DNA of 64,000 bases from Theristus sp. LFF4_11 (Eukaryota; Nematoda; Chromadorea; Monhysterida; Xyalidae). The translations under genes were made by a program, and so were the position numbers. The DNA is taken from the NCBI GenBank assembly GCA_030248135.1, contig JASANC010001619.1:1-64000 (forward strand), written 5' to 3'. The notes under the pieces were generated by a model. That model was not told where the DNA came from. It saw only the letters and a list, made by a program, of their open reading frames with translations, and ran no database searches. Of the stretch, positions 11,379 to 19,098 are shown piece by piece. The stretch's first letter is position 1, and every line of letters begins with the position of its first letter.

Positions 11379-11813
11379 TGAATATCCGGTTCGCAAAAAG
11401 AGACGCGCCTTTTTTTCTCTCCTAACGGGACATGAAGTGGCGTTCTGAGATAAAGCCTTTTGTGTGTACAGTTGTTGTTGTTGTTGCGTCGCGTAAGCTG
11501 AGATAGCCGCCCACGAAAGAGAGAGGCGGGCTTCATGAGAAGATTCCGTTATCTTGTGATTTTTGGCATTCTTTAAAAAAGGATGTAGCTTGGTGTGATT
11601 TGTTCGTCTCGAAATATCGTTGTAAAATGCTGGTTTTGATGGAGTCTGTGGTACGAGAGGAAAAATGCTGTCATGAAATAATTTTGCTAACTTGTTGAAT
11701 CGTACGTACATTTTGATTTTTTCCAATAAAGATACTGGATGAGGACAAATCGGAATCTCAAGTAATTAGAAAAAGAACTAGTAGCGATCAAATCAAATCT
11801 AGTTTTTTCTACA
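11379..11813 (+). repeat. 3' LTR of the BEL/Pao element (435 bp)
   Basis: It is near-identical to 3851-4286, with the same TG start and CA end and an AATAAA at 11725-11730. Its last bases supply the stop codon (11809-11811, minus strand) of the truncated exonuclease-like ORF to its right. Confidence 0.95.
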
Positions 11814-13081
11814 CACAGCACGTCAAGTTTGGTGGTGTCGGTACCGGTTTGTCACTCGCCAAGCTGAATGCCTGTCCAAGCAACGGTTGGATGTCGATGT
11901 TGTGTTTGTTCAACTGCACTCCAAACGACAGTTCCCATGCAGACGAATCCGTGTCCATTCCGAACCAAAGCACTTTTCCGCTCATCTTGCGTGCCTCCCT
12001 GTTGTTGTCCTTGCCACACATCATCGCCAACAATGCCGAGTCTTTGTTCAGCAATCCAGGCTCTGATGAACTGGTGAACGCTGTCGGGAAAATTGCAAAC
12101 GCATGGCCGTCCGCCGTCGCAATCGTCAGCACGGAAACCAACTTGCTCGTCCAAAATTTCTTTCGGCCGCTGCATCGTGTCTCCGCCAGCATGTGCGGCA
12201 CATAACCAAATCGTTTCGCAAATTCCTTACTGGCTTCCATCACTTCCGTTCGATTGACATCCTTCTGTTCCATCTTTGGCAAGAACTCTGCTATCGAAAC
12301 GTGCTCTGTATCCGCTGCGATGAATCCCCATCGTTTCGCTGATGGAACCAACACTTCTTCGACAATGTGCTCCAACGATTCGCTCGTCATGATCGGTGTC
12401 ACTGTCGTGTTCTCTCCAATCTCACGTCCACACACATTGCGGATTCGCAAGAACACTTCACGCTGACCGATGCATCTCTCCCTTCGCTCTCCCATCGCCA
12501 GTTCAGCAGCTGTTTGATCTTGCACATATGTCGTGTCTTTCTGTTCCTTGCCTGCTGCGTACGACATTCGATGCATCACACGACTCTTGACAGCTTTCGA
12601 GCACTGACTCGTCATCTCCAGCGATGTCGGAAACTGTAGTCCACAACCGAGAGCATCCATCTGATTTGCCAAAAATGGCGTACCAGAGTGCACCTCTGTC
12701 GAGACACCATCCAACTGTCGAACGTAGCCGTCGTATTCCATCTCCACCACCATCGGTTGTCCCTCCATTCGAAGCCTTTGACCCTCCATGGCCTTAGCTT
12801 CCATCAACTGCTGCCACTCTTCCACAGACTCGCATTCCCTTCACAGTCGGCTGATAGAATTTGAAGTCTCCATTCCAACGGTCACACTCTCCATACTCCA
12901 CCAATTCGTTACATCCCTCCATGGATGGTTGTTCATCATGGCTTTCCAGATCCATATCGTGTCCATTCCACATCTCCATTGGTGTTGTTGCAGTCGTTGA
13001 CCATAGCAGTGTCTCCTTTTCGATCCATTGTGGTCGCTGCTTCCGGATGAAGTAGTCGTTGAAATCAAAACTTGATGGCAT
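11809..13081 (-). pseudogene. DEDD 3'-5' exonuclease-like ORF, truncated by BEL LTR
   Basis: Two overlapping minus-strand frames form one gene-like unit. The upstream frame starts at ATG 13079-13081 and runs to about 12794. The downstream frame (open below about 12838) runs to a stop at 11809-11811 inside the BEL LTR. A +1 shift joins them, either a programmed slip or a mutation. The downstream part (338 codons from 12825) carries a DTE motif at about 172-174 in the context WGFIAADTEHVS, then a strand-like stretch KLVSVLTIATADG (about 228-240), then KVLWFGMDTD and NKHNIDIQPLLGQAF (about 284-320). This spacing matches ExoI and ExoII of DEDD nucleases (RNase D/WRN/Rrp6/MUT-7 type). The ExoIII region would lie beyond the LTR junction and is missing. 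Family assignment is by motif recognition only. It lies downstream of the integrase-like ORF on the same strand. Confidence 0.55.
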
Positions 13082-13483
13082 CTTGAACAAACTGAAACTA
13101 CACAAAAGTACAACCCACGGATGAACTGTCTCAAGAAAAGAAACAAACAAAATACAGAGCACAACAATAATTCAGCTCTTTGGTTGAAATCCAATAAAAT
13201 GCCAGAAAACAAAAAACGTATCACCAAAACCCGTTTTTATTTCAATGAACCAGCAAGCAAACAAACAATGATGGAAAATTTACTATTGAACCAATCAGAA
13301 GTGCTTTACGGTGCTCCGTGTCTCCGGGTAAACAAAACAAAACCAAACTAAACTTTGAGACCTTTTACGACTCACCCTGCGGTCTCTCAAATAAAACAAA
13401 ACACAAAACGCACAAAACCTAACCTAAAAACCTAAACAATAATAATCACAACGTTAGTATTCCGGTGGATGTCCTCGTCCTCT
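13082..13483. other. AT-rich spacer between integrase-like and exonuclease-like ORFs
   Basis: About 400 bp of A/C-rich sequence with several 'aaacaaaac' runs and no convincing coding frame. It could hold the promoter or leader of the exonuclease-like ORF, which is transcribed toward lower coordinates, or a 3' untranslated region of the integrase-like ORF. Confidence 0.5.
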
Positions 13484-14608
13484 TCACTTCTGCAGTTGTC
13501 GTTGCTGCTGTCGACGCTTCTGCAGACGCGTCGTGTAGCCGTGCTTCGGCGCTCCAGCAGCTGCTTCGCTCTCCTCCGACGACAGCGACAGTCGTTTCCT
13601 CAACACGTACTGCTCCAGTTGTCCGTCGTATCGCATCTCAGTGAACCAGTCGGCGCGGAAATCCTTCAGCTCTTTCGCCATTCCGCTGACCTTCGCCTTC
13701 GAGATCCAGAACGCGTCGAATTCGTCGTCTCCGCATTTCAGTCCGTCGGCTCGCACAACTTCCACGTTCTTGTCCGCCAGGTCGACGTTCATCACCATGA
13801 ACGGTCCCAGTGCGTGTCCTTCGTAGCGGAACGGTGTGCTGTGCTCGGCTTTCCTGTCGTAGACGAACACTCGTTGTCCTCGTCGCATTCCTCGTCTCGT
13901 CGGGTTCTTGTGCAGGTCCACCATGACCTGTTCGTTTTCGTCCGCCAACCAGTTCTGTCCCTTAATCATCGCGTCCGACAATCGCTCCACCACATTCGGA
14001 TCGTCTCCCATTCCTGGATGCACCTTCTCCATCTCTGCGAAATTCAACGTTCGCATTTCACGACCTCGTTCCAGGAAGTACGGACTGTGGCCACCCAGAT
14101 CCGTTCGAACCGCGTGCATGTAGACGTAGACGGCGATGTCGACGTAGTCGTCCCAGTTGATCATCGTTTCGGTTGTCATTATCTTCAACAACTCGAGCAT
14201 GGCGTTCAGTCCGTCTGACTTCTTCACCTTCTTGCCCTTTTCGCCCACTTTGTACGCGATCTGATGATCCACGACCTTCAAGCCGTATCTCGCCTCCACG
14301 TTTGCTGCGATCTGCTGCACGTGAACTGGTTCCAGCCACATCGTCATCTCCGTCGGCTGTCCGTTCTTGCTCATGTAGTTCCAGATGTTTCGAGCTACCT
14401 CGGACGCTGCCTTCGTTTCCATCGGATACGCACTGATCGCCTTCGTGAAATCGTCCATGATCACCAGGAGATACATCATGCCACGTTCTGTCAGGCCGAG
14501 TTCGTTACTGATCCTCACTGTCACTCGTTGGCCTCCATGCCTTTCGTTCAGCGGCGATTCCTCCTCGCTGTCCTGCACCTCCTCGATCACTTCGTGGTCG
14601 ATCGACAT
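13484..14608 (-). CDS. Integrase-core-like protein, catalytic residues not recognisable
   Basis: A 374-codon frame. Residues 44-63 read like the Ty3/gypsy integrase core strand (YLLVIMDDFTKAISAYPM). The C-terminal third (about 235-300, with RRGQRVFVYDRKAEH and LGPFMVMNV) resembles the integrase C-terminal barrel. Where the family has its second catalytic Asp, after the 'G-P' turn, the protein reads NGQPTEMTMW with no SDNG. No first Asp precedes the core strand and no clear catalytic Glu follows. It is in the same frame as the upstream protease ORF, separated only by one TAG (14612-14614) and one Lys codon, so it may be made by readthrough or represent one broken gene. Codon use looks normal and the frame is otherwise open. 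Role unknown; strand transfer looks unlikely. Confidence 0.65.
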   Translation of the reverse strand: MSIDHEVIEEVQDSEEESPLNERHGGQRVTVRISNELGLTERGMMYLLVIMDDFTKAISAYPMETKAASEVARNIWNYMSKNGQPTEMTMWLEPVHVQQIAANVEARYGLKVVDHQIAYKVGEKGKKVKKSDGLNAMLELLKIMTTETMINWDDYVDIAVYVYMHAVRTDLGGHSPYFLERGREMRTLNFAEMEKVHPGMGDDPNVVERLSDAMIKGQNWLADENEQVMVDLHKNPTRRGMRRGQRVFVYDRKAEHSTPFRYEGHALGPFMVMNVDLADKNVEVVRADGLKCGDDEFDAFWISKAKVSGMAKELKDFRADWFTEMRYDGQLEQYVLRKRLSLSSEESEAAAGAPKHGYTTRLQKRRQQQRQLQK

Positions 14609-14611
14609 CTT

Positions 14612-16069
14612 CTACTCGGGCACCCAGTTTCCTGCGTATTCTGCTGCGTCGCACGCAACTTCCGGCCACCAGAAGAATCTGCGAACTGCTGGGATCATCG
14701 TTTCTCGCGTCACTTCGTTCAAGGTCTTTGCCACCTTCTTCATCGCCAACCAATGCATGCTCTGCGGCACCACAATGTTTCCCACTACGAGATCCGGTTC
14801 CCAGACGTACAGCAATCCATCAGACATGTAGTACTCGAAGTCCTTCAAGCACTGTTCCACCACAGGGCTGGCGTCCGGTCTCAGATGCTGCGGGATCTCA
14901 TGCGACGCACACTGAATCAGTTGGAACACGAACGGATCCTTGCGTTGTTCTTCTCGCAATTTATCCTTGAATCGTTCCGCTCGATATGTGCTGTATTCCA
15001 ACTCCATCAGCTTGTGCTTCTTCTTGCTGGCCTCATCCATTTTGGTGACTACGCGCTCTGGTGTTCGTGGCGGTGTGAGCTTTGTCGTGCTGCCCCTCAG
15101 GTAGCTGTCCGTCATTTCGATCGCTTGCTGCCGCGTCATGCCTTTCTCTCGAAACAGCTCACACGTCTTTCTAGCCAAGCAGTCGTCTGTCAGGTGGTCG
15201 CTCTTTTGACAAAACTCGCACGGCTCCGATACTACTTCCACATGCGACTGGTCTTGCGGCATCAAGTACGGCACTTCTCCTTTCATTGCTGGCGGTGCTG
15301 TGGTTGCCATCGGACATCCGACGTCCCACACGATCTCCATCGGTCGTCCAAACACTAGCTGGTCTTTTCCATCGCTCTTTCCCTTCGTCAGCACGTAGAA
15401 GTCCATACAGGCACTCGCGTCTCCAGACGCTGCGTTCAGTTGCACTTTGCCTTTGAATTCCGCCACTTTGCCACCAGTGAGACTCCTTCCGCTCAGCTCG
15501 CAGTCCGTGATCTTCGGCGTTTCTCCTGTAGCTGCTCCGATGTACTCGAGCAATGCTGCCGGCACGATGTTCACTTGTGCTCCTGAGTCTCGCAACGCAC
15601 GACATCGAACTCCATTCAGCTGTACCTCCAGGTACGCTAGCGGGTCCAGATTGCTTTCGCTGCTGCTGCTGTTTCCACTCGCCGTTTCCAGCGTTCCGAT
15701 CATGGCCTGTTGTCGGTCGGCCACCGCTCTCTTTGGGCACCCCATCATCGTGTGACCGAGCTCGTTGCATGAGTAGCAACGTTTGTCACCCGTGTTGCGA
15801 TACCCGCCACGATTGTTGCCACGGAACGGAGCCATTCCACGGTTCGACTGTGCACTTCCACCAAACGTCTGCTGCGACGGTCTCGTTGGGAGCTGTGGTG
15901 GTGATGTGCTGCTGCTGCTGCTGCATCGGCGGTCGACTGAAGTTGTTGTTGTTTGGTCGCGGTGCGGCGTTGTTGTGCATGCCGCCTCTGAACGTGGCTC
16001 TCGGTGCGCTATAGCCGCTTCGTAGTTGACTGAACTGTTGTTCGAGTTCAGCTCCTTGTCCGACATCAT
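14612..16069 (-). CDS. Zinc-knuckle, aspartic protease and integrase N-terminal region, no RT
   Basis: A 485-codon frame overlapping the Gag ORF by 284 bp in the +1 frame. By residue: Ser/Thr/Pro-rich linker (30-75); CCHC knuckle C98-C101-H106-C111; retropepsin-like active site RALRDSGAQVNI with DSGA at 161-164; a second CCHC-type knuckle at C284-C287-H292-C297; then about 365-400 (LREEQRKDPF), which resembles the linker before Ty3 integrases; then an integrase zinc-finger-like region (about 405-485) keeping the FFWWPE step but lacking the His and Cys ligands. An RT-RNase H block of several hundred residues expected between protease and integrase is absent. The second knuckle in that place argues against a simple recent deletion. 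The frame ends at a TAG directly before the integrase-core-like ORF. Confidence 0.7.
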   Translation of the reverse strand: MMSDKELNSNNSSVNYEAAIAHREPRSEAACTTTPHRDQTTTTSVDRRCSSSSSTSPPQLPTRPSQQTFGGSAQSNRGMAPFRGNNRGGYRNTGDKRCYSCNELGHTMMGCPKRAVADRQQAMIGTLETASGNSSSSESNLDPLAYLEVQLNGVRCRALRDSGAQVNIVPAALLEYIGAATGETPKITDCELSGRSLTGGKVAEFKGKVQLNAASGDASACMDFYVLTKGKSDGKDQLVFGRPMEIVWDVGCPMATTAPPAMKGEVPYLMPQDQSHVEVVSEPCEFCQKSDHLTDDCLARKTCELFREKGMTRQQAIEMTDSYLRGSTTKLTPPRTPERVVTKMDEASKKKHKLMELEYSTYRAERFKDKLREEQRKDPFVFQLIQCASHEIPQHLRPDASPVVEQCLKDFEYYMSDGLLYVWEPDLVVGNIVVPQSMHWLAMKKVAKTLNEVTRETMIPAVRRFFWWPEVACDAAEYAGNWVPE

Positions 16070-17198
16070 TCCCTCTGCGCGGCGGTCTGCTGTTGGCTGG
16101 CTTCAGGATCTTGTCTGTCTCGAGGAACTTCTGAATGGCTCCGATGGCTTCCACCATTCCCTCGAGATCGTCTGTGTCCACTTCTTTGAACACCAACCAG
16201 TTCCGCATTTCTGCCGGCAAGCAGTGGTACAGTTGATGTGCCAGTCGGAGGTCGCGATTCTCCTTCGTCTCTGTTGCGAGCATTGGTGCCATCATTCGAT
16301 TCAGCTCGTTCACTGTCTCCTTCGGATCGGCGTCCATCGCCATCTCGAACATTCGCAGTTCCTCGAGCCTCCTCGCCTTCGCTAGATTCTCGCCGAACAT
16401 GACACCCAACACCTTTACGGCTTCTTTCCACGATGCTCGCTGATCGACATTCAGAGTGTCGAACGACAGCCTCGACTTGGCTGACATCATGTACTTCAGA
16501 ACGATTGCTTTTTCGTCGTCCTTGCTGATGCCGTTGTCGTGACAAGCGTCCTCCAAGCGCTCTACGAATCGCCACCATGATTCCGCTCCCCAGTCGTACT
16601 TGTCGAAAACTTTTGCCAGCTTTTGTGCTTTGCCGGCCACGACCTCACGCCGTTTTGCCGTCATCGGTGCCTCCTCGTCTGACGACTCCTCCGTCGAACT
16701 CACTCGACGGACGATCACTTTTCGCGGTCTTCCCCTCGTTTTTGTAGGTCCTCGCACCGCGGATCTCCTTTGGGCTCGTGACCCTCCATGGCCATTGCCC
16801 TCGTCGTCACTCGTTTCCAAAACCACCGATGACGCCTCACTCGGCGTGACCACCGTTACCTTTTTGGTCGTTTTCGGCGTCACACTTTGTCCAGCTCCAC
16901 TCGACGCAGCTCGTGCACTGCTACGTGTCATCACTCCTCCTCTCCCGTGCGCTGGCCCTCCATGGCCTCGTGGCGCTGGCCCTCCATGGCCTCGTTTTCG
17001 GTTTTTGATCGGCGAGTGTTTGACGGCTCCAGCAATCTGATCCAACACGGCGTCGCCGTCCGTCACCGCTCCGTCTCGCGCGTCAGTCTCCTCAGATGTC
17101 CTTTGGGCTCGCGACCCTCCATGGCCATTGCCCTCGTTGTCACTTGCGTCGCCGTCCATCTCGCTCTCGTCCATCACTTCGCGCTCGAGCACCGGCAT
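15786..17198 (-). CDS. Ty3-like Gag protein
   Basis: A 470-codon frame, start ATG at 17196-17198. The first ~190 residues are acidic, Gly/Ser-rich and repetitive, with the block DNEGNGHGGSRAQR present twice. Residues about 195-345 look like a retroelement capsid (WWRFVERLEDAC, SWKEAVKVLGVMFGE, LAHQLYHCLPAEMRNWL). The C-terminus turns Asn/Pro/Gln-rich (NNNNFSRPP, then Gln run). The nucleocapsid zinc knuckle is not in this frame but in the overlapping protease frame, so a +1 frameshift in 15786-16069 is the likely expression route. Predicted role is particle or RNA-binding assembly. It could equally be a domesticated Gag. Confidence 0.7.
   Translation of the reverse strand: MPVLEREVMDESEMDGDASDNEGNGHGGSRAQRTSEETDARDGAVTDGDAVLDQIAGAVKHSPIKNRKRGHGGPAPRGHGGPAHGRGGVMTRSSARAASSGAGQSVTPKTTKKVTVVTPSEASSVVLETSDDEGNGHGGSRAQRRSAVRGPTKTRGRPRKVIVRRVSSTEESSDEEAPMTAKRREVVAGKAQKLAKVFDKYDWGAESWWRFVERLEDACHDNGISKDDEKAIVLKYMMSAKSRLSFDTLNVDQRASWKEAVKVLGVMFGENLAKARRLEELRMFEMAMDADPKETVNELNRMMAPMLATETKENRDLRLAHQLYHCLPAEMRNWLVFKEVDTDDLEGMVEAIGAIQKFLETDKILKPANSRPPRRGNDVGQGAELEQQFSQLRSGYSAPRATFRGGMHNNAAPRPNNNNFSRPPMQQQQQHITTTAPNETVAADVWWKCTVEPWNGSVPWQQSWRVSQHG
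16768..17135. repeat. Internal repeats in the gag 5' region
   Basis: A roughly 35 bp block beginning 'ctttgggctc' and containing 'gaccctccatggccattg' occurs at about 16768 and 17101. A shorter relative 'ggccctccatggcctcg' occurs twice near 16953 and 16979. On the coding strand these give repeated GHGG-type peptides. A related 'gaccctccatggcc' lies at about 12780 in the exonuclease-like ORF, a small link between the two units. Confidence 0.75.
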
Positions 17199-17830
17199 TG
17201 TTGATCGATCCCGAGTTTTCGATTGTCAGAAGATGATCGCAGGAGCTCCAAGCTAACCGCGGTCCTCCATGACCATTCGAGCGGTGCAAGGGCTCAACGT
17301 CGTCGCTCCTCGTCGCGCACGCAACCGATGAATTCGGCGGGACCTCCACTGAAATGGACCTCCTTAATGTAATGGTTATCACTCTAGACTGCCGAAACAA
17401 TCCGAGCGGTTGTGTTTGAAGACGTGTGCGTGACAAGGTTGTTTGCGTGTGTGTGTCTCACAGTTAAATATCAATCTCTTTTATTTATTATTGTTATTCA
17501 GTTCGTCGATAAAACGGCCAGTCCTCTTTTTCTTCCTTTTTCTCTTTTACTTCGTTAATCCGGTCAATTCACTTTTTAGTACGAAACAATGAATTGGTTA
17601 ACAAAACGGGACCTGGATAAAACGAAACGAACAAACAATAAAAATCGGTGGACTGGGACTGGGCAATTAAAACACGCTCCCAGCCCTTATAACACGACAA
17701 ATACCGTAACCCAATAACCTGCATACACAAAAGGTACACAAAAAGGCGGCTGCTTAAACGTGCCATTACATACGTGGTCGATGAAATAACGTACATTGTA
17801 CTGTAGTCATTGTCTTCTCAATCAAGGCGA

Positions 17831-17988
17831 GATTAATCGTGATAGGACTTACCATCATTACCGAGAATGCCTGGTCTGAACAAAGTTACACGAATACTGT
17901 GCCTCTTACTGCACGCGTTGCAAACATTCGGAAATATCGTAAATGCCACAATTAAAAAATTGCCAATCGTTGAGACCATTCTTCGATT
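17831..17988. repeat. Direct repeat copy A (~160 bp)
   Basis: It matches 18934-19098 along its whole length with a 5-base indel ('acatgt' region) and scattered substitutions. Shared core phrases include 'gattaatcgtgataggactt' and 'gaatgcctggtctgaac'. The nature is unknown; it could be a fragment of a repeat family or of a small RNA gene. Confidence 0.8.
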
Positions 17989-18349
17989 TGTTACGGTTTC
18001 TACGGTTTGTTAAAAAACATAATGTTTGTTCAAAAAAACTTGATTTAAAAACAAAAAATGCCAACCATTTAAAAATATAAATTTGAAAATTTTTTAATAT
18101 TGCTCTAAAAGGCGAAAATCTTATTTCTGGCACAATTTTTGGAAAGTTCAATAAAAAATATTTGACATTACCTTGAAAATTGTTTGCAGGTCTAGAATCG
18201 ATTATTTTAAACCGTTTTACTGATCGTTTTCAGGTTTGAACGACTTTTGGCATTTGAGCGTCGCAAAGGTTTGTATGAGCATTATACGATGCAGCCAAGG
18301 TGGCATTCACTTTTGAATCGTAAATCGGCGCGTGGTGCCGCTGTATGTT

Positions 18350-18367
18350 TGTGTGTGTGTGTGTGTG
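18350..18367. repeat. (TG)n microsatellite
   Basis: Nine TG dinucleotide units in a row, no associated gene. Confidence 0.9.
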
Positions 18368-18933
18368 CCGTATCCGCGCGTAGAAAAAGTTGGAGAAACC
18401 GTCAACTCAACCGCATTTTTGCTCTGTTTCAATACAAATCATTTATCGGTTTATACCTTTCCTCGGTGTGGACGTTCGTGGACTTTCGGCCGTTCGAGTT
18501 TCACCCGACGCCAGCGCTTTGCAATCATGAAGCAACACGGCGCGAGAGCAGGCGCCACTTTGCAAGCAACAGAAACGCACAGAGTTTGGCGCAAGTTCAT
18601 TGAGGTTCAGCTGAGAACAAGACTTTTGCAACGTAAAACGTCTTCTCTTGTGTGAAAATGACATTTTTTACTGATTACTATTTTCATGCTTCTCCAGCGT
18701 ATGGTAATTTTTTCAAACGGTACATTTCAGAACGATTGCAATAATAAAGAATTTAGAAACGGCGATTTTGAACTTCTCCAACCTGTTGGAACTGTTCATC
18801 CGGTAGTGTGCTTTTACAAACGCGCTTCAGTGCTTTCCTTAACTCTGGACCACAGAGGTTCTGGCCGGCATACGGATCGCCTGTTGGTGTTTCGTCATTT
18901 GAAGAATCTGCAAAATAAAGGTTGTTTTTAACC

Positions 18934-19098
18934 GAGATTAATCGTGATAGGACTTACATGTACCATCATTACCGAGAATGCCTGGTCTGAACAAAGTTAC
19001 ACGAATACTGCGCCTCTTACTGCACGCGTCGCAAACATTCGGAAATATCGCAAATGCAACAATGAAAAAAATTCCAATCGTTGAGTTCATTCTTCGAT
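18934..19098. repeat. Direct repeat copy B (~165 bp)
   Basis: Second copy of the repeat at 17831-17988, same orientation, about 1.1 kb downstream. No coding frame is shared over the full length, and no terminal inverted repeats are seen around the pair. Confidence 0.8.

Larger units (their letters stand above)
3851..11813 (+). mobile_element. BEL/Pao LTR retrotransposon with Env-like tail
   Basis: The element has two LTRs (3851-4286 and 11379-11813), each starting TG and ending CA. A primer-binding-type TGG follows the 5' LTR directly, and one uninterrupted ORF encodes gag, protease, RT, RNase H, integrase and an Env-like segment in that order. The LTRs differ by about two substitutions and one A-tract indel, so insertion or homogenisation is recent. 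The two flanks do not share a target-site duplication: 'ctagc' precedes and 'cacag' follows. The left flank is the macrorepeat; the right flank is an unrelated minus-strand ORF. I see no clear polypurine tract next to the 3' LTR. Confidence 0.93.
11814..17436 (-). mobile_element. RT-less Ty3-like gag-protease-integrase cluster
   Basis: Minus-strand ORFs follow a retroelement order: Gag (17198 to 15786), protease with zinc knuckles and an integrase N-terminal region (16069 to 14612), integrase-core-like plus C-terminal domain (14608 to 13484), then the exonuclease-like ORF (13081 to 11809). No RT or RNase H domain lies between protease and integrase, where Ty3 elements carry them. I found no LTR at either end, and the BEL LTR cuts the low-coordinate end. 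Long frames with coding-like composition argue against simple decay. Whether the exonuclease ORF belongs to the same unit is inferred from strand and adjacency. Confidence 0.65.

Noticed and set aside
13469..14218. 249-codon plus-strand frame
   Set aside because: Antisense to the integrase-like ORF, with a low-complexity Ser/Val/His product typical of antisense translation.
14264..15358. 364-codon plus-strand frame opposite the protease/integrase ORFs
   Set aside because: It is the antisense shadow of a well-supported minus-strand frame; the minus-strand product has recognisable motifs and this one does not.
17569..18664. Several 60-120-codon frames on both strands
   Set aside because: No domain, no splice logic, and one merely spans the TG microsatellite.
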